9,653 bases of DNA from Acidobacteriota bacterium (GTDB lineage: Bacteria > Acidobacteriota > Terriglobia > Bryobacterales > Bryobacteraceae), in contig JAFDVT010000068.1 in the NCBI GenBank assembly GCA_018268875.1, positions 1-9,653 on the forward strand, in the 5' to 3' direction. Below, one piece after another: positions 1 through 6,372 of this stretch. The translations under genes were made by a program, and so were the position numbers. The notes below the pieces were generated by a model. That model had not been told where the DNA came from. It ran no database searches and worked only from the letters and a program-made list of their open reading frames with translations. Numbering within the stretch: the stretch's first letter is position 1; each line of letters opens with the position of its first letter.

Positions 1-399
1 GGGTTGGGCGCGACGGAACCGATGATCGAGCCTGGTCGGGTGGTTGCGGAGAACGCGTTGCTGCCGGGTGGTAGCGTGTCGCTCAAGGTCGGCGACATCG
101 ACATCCCGTCGGACGCGGTGCTGTATGCCGGGACGACCGCGGAACTGCCGGGTGAGGCGTTGACGCCGGGTATCCCGCAGAATGTTGGGATTTATCAGGT
201 GCGGTTCATTGTGCCCGAAGCGCTTCCGGACGGCAACCAGCCAATCCGCTTGACCATTGGCGGCATGTCGAGTCCGGAGGGAGCGTCACACCTTGTGGTG
301 CGGAAGGAAGCGCCGGCGGAAACCTTGCGGCAACGGTTCACGAGGGAAAACGACGCAACCACCGCCCCGGCGGCGATGCGGAAACGGGCGATTCGTTAA
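1..399 (+). CDS. C-terminal fragment of a TIGR03437-domain (Solibacter-type) surface protein, 5' truncated
   Basis: The frame is open from the left edge to a TAA at 397-399, so this is the last 132 codons of a longer gene. Codon 2 is a TTG, but it is unlikely to be the start because the visible part begins in the middle of a domain. The Gly-Ala-Thr-x-Pro opening, a beta-rich core with VLYAG (about residues 40-44), a GIYQVRFIVP segment (about 63-72) and a closing TIGG motif are the hallmarks of the Solibacter uncharacterised C-terminal domain (TIGR03437). That domain sits at the end of large secreted proteins with beta-propeller or NHL-like repeats in Acidobacteriota. Its function is unknown and it may be a surface-sorting or adhesion module. 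After the domain there is an unusual tail of about 30 residues rich in Arg, Ala and Thr. The gene converges on the pilin gene and their stop codons overlap. The domain call is from memory of the family pattern. Confidence 0.8.
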   Translation, partial: GLGATEPMIEPGRVVAENALLPGGSVSLKVGDIDIPSDAVLYAGTTAELPGEALTPGIPQNVGIYQVRFIVPEALPDGNQPIRLTIGGMSSPEGASHLVVRKEAPAETLRQRFTRENDATTAPAAMRKRAIR

Positions 400-872
400 C
401 GCAGTTCGGGGCTTTGCGCGGTGGCCGGTTCGGCGGACCAGTTCTGATGGACGGTTTTGGTCTGATCCATGTAGAAGGTACGGCGTCCGGTGTTGCCGAA
501 CGCTTCCGGGACCGCCGAAATCGCAAACGCGCTGGGCGAACCAGTGAGTGTGTACTTGTAGCCGTTATGCGAGCCTTCGGTCAGCACTTTGGGGATCAGG
601 TCCGCGCCGCTGGGCCCGGCCGCGCCGCTGGTGGGCGGGCCAAGTTCGGCAAGCGTCGTCGCGTACTTGCCAAATTGCGAATAATACTGGGTTTGCGCGC
701 TGTAGAACGTCTCCATTTCGCGCAGCACCGCGGATTCGTTCGCCAGCATGCGCTGCTGGTTGAACTTCGGAACCGCCACCGCCGCGATGATGAGGATGAT
801 CGCGATTACGATCAGCAGTTCGATGAGCGAAAAACCTTTGCGGCGGGAAATAGGGCGGCGATGCGTCGTCAT
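396..872 (-). CDS. Type IV pilin-like (major pilin or pseudopilin) prepilin
   Basis: The 158-residue product has a 13-residue basic leader ending in RRKG, followed by FSLIELLIVIAIILIIAAVAVP. This is a textbook class III signal: prepilin peptidase (PilD) would cut after Gly13, N-methylate Phe14, and Glu18 is the conserved Glu5 of the mature pilin. The hydrophobic helix (about 14-35) is followed by a short globular domain of about 120 residues with no cysteine, so the disulphide loop of classical pilins is absent. Its size and architecture resemble short type IVa pilins and type II secretion pseudopilins (GspG/PilA type), and I cannot tell which. An in-frame GTG at 893 would add seven residues (MEEEKTT). 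I prefer ATG 872 because the purine run at 879-890 then serves as ribosome binding site and a -10-like TATAGT overlaps the GTG. No pilus assembly genes are visible here. It is the last gene of a leftward group. Confidence 0.93.
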   Translation of the reverse strand: MTTHRRPISRRKGFSLIELLIVIAIILIIAAVAVPKFNQQRMLANESAVLREMETFYSAQTQYYSQFGKYATTLAELGPPTSGAAGPSGADLIPKVLTEGSHNGYKYTLTGSPSAFAISAVPEAFGNTGRRTFYMDQTKTVHQNWSAEPATAQSPELR

Positions 873-878
873 GGTCGT

Positions 879-884
879 CTTCTC
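879..884 (-). promoter_or_regulatory. Weak purine-rich ribosome binding site deciding the pilin start
   Basis: On the minus strand GAGAAG lies 6 bases before ATG 872. It is part of a longer purine run and is a modest match to AGGAGG. The competing GTG at 893 has no comparable purine tract upstream, so this site supports the shorter pilin leader. Confidence 0.5.
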
Positions 885-891
885 TTCTTCC

Positions 892-897
892 ACTATA
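892..897 (-). promoter_or_regulatory. Candidate -10 element (TATAGT) for the pilin gene
   Basis: TATAGT on the minus strand matches TATAAT at five of six positions. The start of transcription would fall near 885, giving a leader of about 13 bases before ATG 872. The hexamer 17 bases upstream (ACACAA) is a poor -35 match. The pilin could therefore be made from its own promoter, although it lies only 71 bases after the previous stop and may also be read through. It is judged by eye only. Confidence 0.35.
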
Positions 898-943
898 GAC
901 GCGTGCCGCCCGGCTTGTGTGGAGACAAACTTTACGAACGCCC

Positions 944-1486
944 TTATGGCGCCGCGCGGCGCGACTTTTCCACGTCGATCGACAACTGGCGCACCACCTT
1001 AGCCGCTACGTCAGCCGTGGCGCCCCGGAACTTGCCTCCCGAAGACTCCTGGGTGGTGGACCACAACACATCCCCGTTCTTCGACACCAGGCGAACGGTG
1101 GCCATCGCGTCGTGCTTGCGTTCCTGGATGCGGCTCGATTCCCGGTCGCTGACGCTGAGGCCGCCGGAATCGATGTCGCGCCCCGTGCGCGTGGAACCCC
1201 GGCCTCGCGAGGCCCGAACGCTGCCGGAAATGCCCTCGTCGATCTGGTGGAATTCGTTATAGATGTCTTCTTCGGCAGCCCCGCGAAGGAACGCGTCCGC
1301 GCGCGCCTCATCCTCGGTGACGATGAACAACTTGGACGACTGCAGGCTGGCAATGATGAGGTCCCGCATCTGCATCGCAACGTTCCGGCCGGTCATCTGG
1401 TCGACGTAGACGCGCTTCACCTGGTGCAGCTTTTCGGCGGGTTCCACGCAGGCGAGAACCGCCGTCAGAAGCGACGCGATCATCAT
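944..1486 (-). CDS. Exported protein of unknown function with CsgG/TolB-N-like features
   Basis: The 180-residue product has a short hydrophobic N-terminus (residues 1-12). It may end in a weak lipobox (V-L-A-C, Cys13), so it could be a lipoprotein, but the n-region has no positive charge. Residues 24-70 (KRVYVDQ..., a helical stretch, LFIVTEDEARADAFLRGAAE) follow the beta-alpha-beta pattern, with an 'ADA.L.G' motif, seen in CsgG, LpoB, GNA1162 and TolB N-terminal domains. A polar insert (about 85-125, rich in Ser, Arg and Gly) is followed by MATVRLVSKNGDVLWSTTQES (about 128-148) and a C-terminal helix. This fits an outer-membrane-associated periplasmic protein. I recall similar acidobacterial proteins but can give no name. 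Its ATG shares one base with the upstream stop (TAATG), which points to translational coupling. Fold and location are inferred. Confidence 0.8.
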   Translation of the reverse strand: MMIASLLTAVLACVEPAEKLHQVKRVYVDQMTGRNVAMQMRDLIIASLQSSKLFIVTEDEARADAFLRGAAEEDIYNEFHQIDEGISGSVRASRGRGSTRTGRDIDSGGLSVSDRESSRIQERKHDAMATVRLVSKNGDVLWSTTQESSGGKFRGATADVAAKVVRQLSIDVEKSRRAAP

Positions 1487-1920
1487 TAGCCTTTGCCCGC
1501 CCTTCGCGCGTCCTCGTCCTGATACTGGACCTTGAGCCCGGTTCTCGCCTCCAGAGACACGAGCACGGTTCGGATGTCCGACTTGTCGACTTTGAACACC
1601 AGCGCCTGCTGGCGGCCTTCCTCATCCTGATAGCCCAGGGTGAGAAAATGCTGGCGTTTTTTGAGCACCAGGAACATCGGCGAAATCACCACCGCCATCG
1701 CCACCCGGCGGCTGACTTTTTGGCCGTACTCCAACAGGTTGATGCGTTCGTACGGGACCCGCAAGTTGGCTTTGGGGGTCCAGAAGACCATGTATTCCGG
1801 GTCCGCGGCATCGACCACGCCGCGCCCGCCCTGCTGGAACTGGTTCATCGTGCCGCCCAGATAAGCGACCTGGCTGCCGTGGTCGGCAGCGGCAAGGAGT
1901 AAGGCTGCGAGGAAAAGCAT
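1486..1920 (-). CDS. Small exported protein of unknown function
   Basis: The 144-residue product starts with a hydrophobic signal-like segment (MLFLAALLLAAA, likely cut near residue 12). The mature part reads as a compact beta-rich domain: YLGGT (20-24), GRGVVD (33-37), an IPY-like RVPYERI (54-60), LEYGQKVSRR (63-72), a hydrophobic stretch 73-86, then KKRQHFLTLGYQD (87-99) and a closing DIRTVLVSLEARTG (115-128). The 73-86 stretch is too short and too close to charged residues to be a convincing membrane helix. I do not recognise a named family, though the LEYGQK.SRR and LEARTG motifs look like signatures of a protein found across Acidobacteria. No Shine-Dalgarno precedes ATG 1920 and no alternative start lies upstream in frame; a leaderless mRNA from a weak TATCCA at 1926-1931 is possible. 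It heads the leftward group and overlaps the next gene by one base. Confidence 0.78.
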   Translation of the reverse strand: MLFLAALLLAAADHGSQVAYLGGTMNQFQQGGRGVVDAADPEYMVFWTPKANLRVPYERINLLEYGQKVSRRVAMAVVISPMFLVLKKRQHFLTLGYQDEEGRQQALVFKVDKSDIRTVLVSLEARTGLKVQYQDEDARRAGKG

Positions 1921-1997
1921 CCAAGTGGATAGTGGCGGTTCGCCTGTGAAAATCTCAGCCGCAGATGGGGGCAGCGGGGCGGGAAAACCCTGTGCGA

Positions 1998-2003
1998 TAT
2001 ACT
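1998..2003 (+). promoter_or_regulatory. Candidate -10 element (TATACT) for the Cys-rich protein gene
   Basis: TATACT matches TATAAT at five of six positions and ends 7 bases before the GTG at 2011. Transcription would begin at or next to the start codon, making a leaderless mRNA. The bases 17 upstream (CGGGGC) are not a -35 match. The divergent spacer 1921-2010 holds nothing else I can support except a small inverted repeat (GGCG, 3-base loop, CGCC at 1934-1944). Confidence 0.45.
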
Positions 2004-2010
2004 GAAACCC

Positions 2011-2418
2011 GTGCCAAGTCGTATTCCGGCCTTGCTACTCCTGCTCCTCAACAGCCTGCTGTTGACGGTGCCGGTAGCGATTGCCGCGAACACGAAAGCG
2101 CCCGAAATTCCCGCCTGTTGCCGTCGCGACGGGAAGCACAAATGCGGCATGGCCAAGGCCTCCGCCGCGATCGCCGCCATCGCCGAAAATGGCGGGCTGG
2201 CAATGGTTTCCGGCCAATGCCCGTGCTGTCCCAAAGGCAGCGTGCAAGCCTCCTTATCGATTACCGGGGTAGCCGTTTCGCCGGGTCTCGCCGTCCGGTT
2301 CGCGATGCCGGTTTTCGCACAGGAAACGGGCCTCGCGCAGACCGATGCGCGGCGGCGCATGGCGGAACATCGCGCGTGGCAAAAGCGCGGACCTCCCACC
2401 TCAACCTCGAACTCGTAA
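2011..2418 (+). CDS. Small exported Cys-rich protein, candidate metal binder
   Basis: The 135-residue product begins at GTG with a clear signal peptide (residues 1-26: basic start, a Leu-rich core, AIA cleavage site). The mature protein carries six cysteines in two clusters: CCRRDGKHKC (36-45, with His43) and CPCCPKG (70-76). The rest is Ala-rich, with an Arg-rich C-terminus. Paired Cys clusters with a nearby His suggest binding of a soft metal or a disulphide-linked hairpin. I recall similar CCRR.GKH.C proteins in Acidobacteria near TonB receptors, and the layout recalls proteobacterial DUF2946 proteins beside copper receptors, but this is not proof of homology. No Shine-Dalgarno precedes the GTG and a -10-like element sits directly upstream, so translation may be leaderless. 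The TonB-dependent receptor follows after 55 bases. Confidence 0.75.
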   Translation: MPSRIPALLLLLLNSLLLTVPVAIAANTKAPEIPACCRRDGKHKCGMAKASAAIAAIAENGGLAMVSGQCPCCPKGSVQASLSITGVAVSPGLAVRFAMPVFAQETGLAQTDARRRMAEHRAWQKRGPPTSTSNS

Positions 2419-2434
2419 ATCGCGTAGTCGCGGT
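2419..2434 (+). other. Small hairpin just after the Cys-rich gene stop
   Basis: ATCGCG and CGCGGT (one G-T pair) form a 6-bp stem around a TAGT loop, starting one base after the stop codon. The following 20 bases are pyrimidine-rich but contain no immediate T run. It could be a weak terminator or an attenuator between the first gene and the receptor, or chance in GC-rich DNA. Confidence 0.25.
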
Positions 2435-2463
2435 AGTCTTCACTCATTCTTATTCGGTTTTTC

Positions 2464-2467
2464 GAGG
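2464..2467 (+). promoter_or_regulatory. Ribosome binding site (GAGG) fixing the TonB receptor start
   Basis: GAGG lies 6 bases before ATG 2474. The same frame is open 43 codons further upstream, but that part overlaps the Cys-rich gene and encodes an Arg-rich, non-signal-like stretch, so this site decides the start. Confidence 0.7.
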
Positions 2468-2473
2468 TTTTCT

Positions 2474-5230
2474 ATGCGGTTTTTATATATGCTCGGCTGT
2501 CTGACGCTGGCCGCCCAGGAGAGCATCCACCTGGCCAGTATCGGCGGCCGGATTCTGGACCCCAGCGGCGCGATCGTGCAGGGAGCCAAGGTCACGGCCC
2601 GGCAGACGGCGACCAATGTCGAGACGTCGGCGTTTTCGGGTACCGATGGACGGTTCAAGCTTAGCTATTTGCGCACCGGTCCCTATGAGCTGACCGTGGA
2701 ACATAGCGGGTTTTCAAAAGCCGTGCAGGAATTGACGTTGAACGCGGGCGCGGCGCACGACCTGGGCATCGCGCTTTCTGTGGGCAACGCCGAGACCCGC
2801 GTGGAGGTCGGTGCGGCCGGCGAGGTTCTGGAAGCGGCCAGAAGCCAGATCGCCGTCACCGTCGGGCAGACCGAGGTCGCGAACCTGCCGTTGAACGGGC
2901 GCAATTTTCTGGACATCGCGCTGCTGGTGCCGGGAGTGTCGCCTACCAATACCGGCAGCAATCAGCTGTTCGCCGAAACGTCGGCTGTCCCCGGGCAGGG
3001 CATTTCCGTCGGCAGCCAGCGGAACTTCTCCAATAACTTTGTGGTGGACGGACTTTCGGCCAACGACGACGCGGCCGGATTGAGCGGCGTGTACTACGGC
3101 GCGGACACCGTGCAGGAGTTCCAGGTGGTGACCTCGGGAGCGCAGGCGGAACTGGGCCGCGCGATGGGCGGCTTTATCAACGTCGTTACCAAGAGCGGCA
3201 CCAACACGCTGCATGGCGACCTGTACGGGTACTTCCGCAACCAGCGGTTCAACGCCGCGAATCCTTTGTCGAATTCCAAGCTGCCGATGACCCAGGCGCA
3301 ATACGGCGCCAGCCTCGGCGGACCGCTGCGGCGCGACCGCACGTTTTATTTCGGCAACTTCGAACAGCGCCAGTTGAACCAAAGCGGACTCACCACCGTC
3401 TCCGCCGCGAACGCCGCCGTCATCAACGCCAGGCTGAATGAAATCGGGTTCGGAGGCGGACGCGTGCAGACGGGCATTTATTCGAATCCCGTCCATCTCA
3501 CCAGCGCGATGGGCAAGCTGGACCACCAGTTCAGCGGTCGCGACCAGTTCAGCTTCCGCTACACGCTGTACGACGTGAACAGTCGAAATTCCCGCGGCGC
3601 GGGCGCGTTGAATGCGCCGAGCGCGTCGGCGGGACTCGACAATCGCGATTACACGCTGGCCGCCAGCAACATCTTTACGATTTCGCCTCGGACGTTGAAC
3701 GAAACCCGAGGTCAATATACGCATAGTGACCTGCTGGCGCTGCCTACGGACCCGAACGGTCCGACGGTGAGCATCGCCGGTGTGGCGACGTTCGGGCGCC
3801 TTTCCGGTTCGCCGACGGGCAGGCTGAACCACATGTTCGAGATCGCGGACAACCTGTCGCACCAGGCGGGTTCGCACGGGCTGCGCGCGGGCGTCAACTT
3901 CCTGTACAACGGTTCCACCATCACGTACCCGAGGTCGATTCGCGGCGGCTACACGTTTTCGTCGCTGGCCAATTTTTTGAACGGCACGTACAACAACGCG
4001 GGGTACACGCAGACGTTCGGCGCGTCGCAGGTGCGACTGTCGAACCCCAACCTCGGGTTCTATGCGCAGGACGAATGGCGGGCGTTGCCGTCGCTGACCT
4101 TCAACTTCGGGCTGCGCTACGACCTGCAGTATCTCGACACGATCCAGACGGATCGCAACAACATCTCGCCTCGCGGAGGCTTTGCTTGGTCGCTGGGCAA
4201 GGCGAAGAACACGGTGATTCGCGGCGGAGCCGGGTTGTACTATGACCGGGTTCCGCTGCGCGCGCTGGCCAATGCGCTGCTGGCGAGCAACAACACCACC
4301 GACCTCACGCCGCAAAGCCAGATCAGCATCAGTCTGTCGCCCACGCAGACCGGCGCGCCGGTGTTTCCGAATGTCCTCGCGTCGACCCCCGGCGCCGCGC
4401 TCGTGAACTTTACGACGATGGATCGCAACATGCAGAACGCGAACTCGGTTCAAACCAACATCGAGCTGGAACAGAAAGCCGGGCGGATTGGCACGCTGTC
4501 GGTGGGTTACCAGCGCCTGCGCGGCCTGCATTTGATCGTGTCGATCAATCAGAATGTTCCGACCTGCGTCGCCGCCGGGACCAATAACGGCTGCCGCCCC
4601 AATCCGAACTACGCGAACAACAGCCAGTACCGCCCGGGCGCGGATTCCGTGTACGACGGGCTGCACGTGTCGTTCGCCAAGCGGCCCATGAAGTACGGTA
4701 GCTTCCGCGTTTCGTACACGTACTCGAAGTCCAACAACAATGTGGGCGAGTTCTTTTTCAGCTCGCCCATCGATCCGTTCAACGTGTGGCGCGACTACGG
4801 CAGGTCCGACGACGACCAGCGTCATCGCGTGGTGTTCAACGGTACGCTGCAGCGCTGGGGCTTCCAATTGGGCGGCATGCTGCAGTATTATTCGGCATTG
4901 CCTTTGAACATCACCAGCGGCGTTACGACGGTGCAAGGTACTGCCGGGCGGCCTATCGTCAACGGGGACTTCATCGCGCGCAATGCCGGCGTTGGGAATG
5001 ACTTTTTTGGCGTTAACCTGCGGCTGAGCCGTTCCTTCGCGATCACCGAACGGGTTCGCATCGAAGGGATTGCCGAGGCGTTCAACGCGCTGAACCACCG
5101 CAATAACCTGACCAGGAATGGCGTCTTCGGAAGCGGCGCGTATCCCACGGTGCCGTCGGCTTCGTTCGGGCAGGTAACCGCCGTGCAGGATCCGCGGTCG
5201 TTGCAGTTCGCGCTGCGGGTTCGATTCTAA
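2474..5230 (+). CDS. Oar-like TonB-dependent outer-membrane receptor with carboxypeptidase-regulatory-like domain
   Basis: The 918-residue product would import a substrate across the outer membrane using TonB/ExbBD energy. It has a short signal peptide (about 1-14), then a carboxypeptidase-regulatory-like beta-sandwich (about 22-100: GGRILDPSGAIVQGAKV, then GRFKLSYLRTGPYELTVEHSGF). A plug region follows (about 110-245) with NLPLNGRNF (137-145), VVDGLSAND (190-198) and GGFINVVTKSGTN (232-244). The remainder alternates aromatic and polar beta strands of the barrel and ends LQFALRVRF, with the C-terminal Phe expected by the BAM machinery. A possible disulphide pair, Cys698 and Cys707, lies in a probable extracellular loop. 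It is somewhat shorter than many acidobacterial Oar-like receptors. No convincing TonB box was found. The substrate cannot be read from the sequence. The gene sits 55 bases after the Cys-rich gene and 18 bases before the beta-propeller gene, so co-transcription is likely. Confidence 0.95.
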   Translation: MRFLYMLGCLTLAAQESIHLASIGGRILDPSGAIVQGAKVTARQTATNVETSAFSGTDGRFKLSYLRTGPYELTVEHSGFSKAVQELTLNAGAAHDLGIALSVGNAETRVEVGAAGEVLEAARSQIAVTVGQTEVANLPLNGRNFLDIALLVPGVSPTNTGSNQLFAETSAVPGQGISVGSQRNFSNNFVVDGLSANDDAAGLSGVYYGADTVQEFQVVTSGAQAELGRAMGGFINVVTKSGTNTLHGDLYGYFRNQRFNAANPLSNSKLPMTQAQYGASLGGPLRRDRTFYFGNFEQRQLNQSGLTTVSAANAAVINARLNEIGFGGGRVQTGIYSNPVHLTSAMGKLDHQFSGRDQFSFRYTLYDVNSRNSRGAGALNAPSASAGLDNRDYTLAASNIFTISPRTLNETRGQYTHSDLLALPTDPNGPTVSIAGVATFGRLSGSPTGRLNHMFEIADNLSHQAGSHGLRAGVNFLYNGSTITYPRSIRGGYTFSSLANFLNGTYNNAGYTQTFGASQVRLSNPNLGFYAQDEWRALPSLTFNFGLRYDLQYLDTIQTDRNNISPRGGFAWSLGKAKNTVIRGGAGLYYDRVPLRALANALLASNNTTDLTPQSQISISLSPTQTGAPVFPNVLASTPGAALVNFTTMDRNMQNANSVQTNIELEQKAGRIGTLSVGYQRLRGLHLIVSINQNVPTCVAAGTNNGCRPNPNYANNSQYRPGADSVYDGLHVSFAKRPMKYGSFRVSYTYSKSNNNVGEFFFSSPIDPFNVWRDYGRSDDDQRHRVVFNGTLQRWGFQLGGMLQYYSALPLNITSGVTTVQGTAGRPIVNGDFIARNAGVGNDFFGVNLRLSRSFAITERVRIEGIAEAFNALNHRNNLTRNGVFGSGAYPTVPSASFGQVTAVQDPRSLQFALRVRF

Positions 5231-5238
5231 TTGATAAC

Positions 5239-5243
5239 AGAGG
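5239..5243 (+). promoter_or_regulatory. Ribosome binding site (AGAGG) for the beta-propeller gene
   Basis: AGAGG is 5 bases before ATG 5249. An in-frame TTG at 5231, immediately after the receptor stop, has no such site, and it would add six polar residues ahead of the signal peptide. ATG 5249 is therefore preferred. Confidence 0.75.
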
Positions 5244-5248
5244 TAAAT

Positions 5249-6322
5249 ATGTTTTTGATCACGTTGCTCACGGTCGCGTCCAGCATTCAGCCACAGGCGC
5301 CATCGGCGGCGCCGTACCGCCAACCGCAGATGGCCGTTTCGGGCAAACAGGTGGCGCTAGTGTTCGGCGGTGGACCTTCGGTGTACTTCACGTCGTCCTC
5401 CGACGGCGGCGCGACGTTCGGCGTTCCGGTGAAGGTTGCGGAAACCGGCGTCCTCGCCTTGGGGCGGCATCGTGGACCTCGCGTCGCGATCCTTCGTGAC
5501 GGGACGCTGGTTGTGTCGGCGATCGCCGGCGAGAAGGTTGCGAGCGGTCCTCATGCGCACGGCTTGCCGGAGGCGGGCAACCTGTTCACGTGGCGTTCGA
5601 CGGATCATGGCAAGACCTGGACCAAAGGCGGAACGGTAAACGACGTACCCGGCGCGGCGAGGGAAGGTCTGCATGCCATGGCGGCCAGCGCCGATGGCAA
5701 GACCGTGCACGCCGTCTGGCTGGACCTGCGCGGCAAGGGCACCAAGCTGTACGGTTCCCAATCGGAGGACGGCGGCAAGACGTGGTCCAAAAACACGCTC
5801 GCGTACGAATCGCCGGACGGCACGATTTGCCAGTGCTGCCATCCATCGCTTGCGGCCGATCCCAAGGGCGGCATCTGGATGATGTGGCGCAACGTGATTG
5901 GCGGCAATCGCGACATGTATGTGTTGAACACGGCGTCGAAGGCCCCGCCGGTTAAGCAGGGTTCCGGCACGTGGCCGTTGAACGCCTGCCCGATGGACGG
6001 CGGCGCGTTCGCGGTGGACGCGGACGGCAAGGTGAGTTCGGCATGGCGTCGCGATGGCGCGGTGTTCCTGGTGGAACCCGGCAGCGCGGACGAAGTTCAG
6101 GTGGGCGTGGGCAAAGACGTGGCGATGGCCCGTAACAAGCGCGGAACTTTTGTCGCCTGGACCAAGGATGGAAATACGGCCGTGGTTCGCCTGCCGAAGG
6201 GCGGCGTTCAGACGCTGGGCAAAGCGGCCGGCGGTTTTGTGCAACTGGCCCCGATCGACGGCCGCCGCGTATTGGCAGCCTGGGAGTCGCAAGGCTCGAT
6301 TGAAACGACTATCGTAGAATGA
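5249..6322 (+). CDS. Exported sialidase-like (BNR/Asp-box) beta-propeller protein with CQCC motif
   Basis: The 357-residue product has a signal peptide (about 1-20) and three clear Asp-box turns of the S-x-D-x-G-x-T-W/F type: SSDGGATF (50-57), STDHGKTW (117-124) and SEDGGKTW (172-179). Such turns mark sialidase-type or BNR propellers. Between blades it carries CQCC (194-197), WRNVIGGNRDM (213-223) and NACPMDGG (245-252). The combination of CxCC, NRDM and CPMDGG recalls a subgroup of 'exo-alpha-sialidase family' proteins in environmental bacteria that probably are not sialidases. I cannot identify the Arg triad or the Tyr/Glu pair expected of a catalytic sialidase. The cysteines could bind metal or form disulphides. 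Later blades (about 255-357) are degenerate. It sits 18 bases after the receptor gene, so it is likely a periplasmic or surface partner of it. The fold is well supported; the function is not. Confidence 0.88.
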   Translation: MFLITLLTVASSIQPQAPSAAPYRQPQMAVSGKQVALVFGGGPSVYFTSSSDGGATFGVPVKVAETGVLALGRHRGPRVAILRDGTLVVSAIAGEKVASGPHAHGLPEAGNLFTWRSTDHGKTWTKGGTVNDVPGAAREGLHAMAASADGKTVHAVWLDLRGKGTKLYGSQSEDGGKTWSKNTLAYESPDGTICQCCHPSLAADPKGGIWMMWRNVIGGNRDMYVLNTASKAPPVKQGSGTWPLNACPMDGGAFAVDADGKVSSAWRRDGAVFLVEPGSADEVQVGVGKDVAMARNKRGTFVAWTKDGNTAVVRLPKGGVQTLGKAAGGFVQLAPIDGRRVLAAWESQGSIETTIVE

Positions 6323-6357
6323 TGGCCTGGAACTCGCAAAGACGGGCCAGTATCGCA

Positions 6358-6362
6358 AGGAG
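6358..6362 (+). promoter_or_regulatory. Ribosome binding site (AGGAG) for the cytochrome gene
   Basis: AGGAG lies 10 bases before ATG 6373; a second AGGA at 6367-6370 is too close to act well. Together they favour ATG 6373 over the in-frame ATGs at 6319 and 6322. Those would overlap the preceding stop and add an Arg-rich stretch before the signal peptide. Confidence 0.65.
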
Positions 6363-6372
6363 AATCAGGAAG

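Noticed and set aside
949..962. GC-only hairpin (GCGCC, GCGC loop, GGCGC) near the end of the CsgG-like gene, considered as a terminator.
   Set aside because: It lies inside the coding sequence, the stem is only 5 bp, and no T run follows on the minus strand.
414..1489. Plus-strand frames at 414-1262 and 917-1489 opposite the pilin and CsgG-like genes.
   Set aside because: No domain, Arg-rich shadows. The minus strand has an unmistakable prepilin signal and a TAATG-coupled gene pair.
1845..2447. A 200-codon minus-strand frame opposite the Cys-rich gene.
   Set aside because: No signal or motif, and it runs through the divergent promoter region. The plus-strand product has a clear signal peptide and patterned cysteines.
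2345..2473. A 43-codon upstream extension of the TonB receptor frame.
   Set aside because: It overlaps the Cys-rich gene, is Arg/Ser-rich and would bury the signal peptide. ATG 2474 has GAGG at good spacing.
2714..5323. An 869-codon open frame on the minus strand, antisense to the TonB receptor.
   Set aside because: Its translation is extremely Arg-, Val- and His-rich with no recognisable domain. Long antisense frames are expected opposite high-GC genes with strong codon bias, and the plus strand carries a clear receptor.
6323..6349. TGGCC...GGCCA inverted repeat between the propeller and cytochrome genes, considered as a terminator.
   Set aside because: Five-base stem with a 17-base loop and no T run; likely chance.
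5357..6358. A 333-codon minus-strand frame opposite the beta-propeller gene.
   Set aside because: Arg-, Ala- and His-rich composition and no motif; the plus strand has a signal peptide, three Asp boxes and a ribosome binding site.
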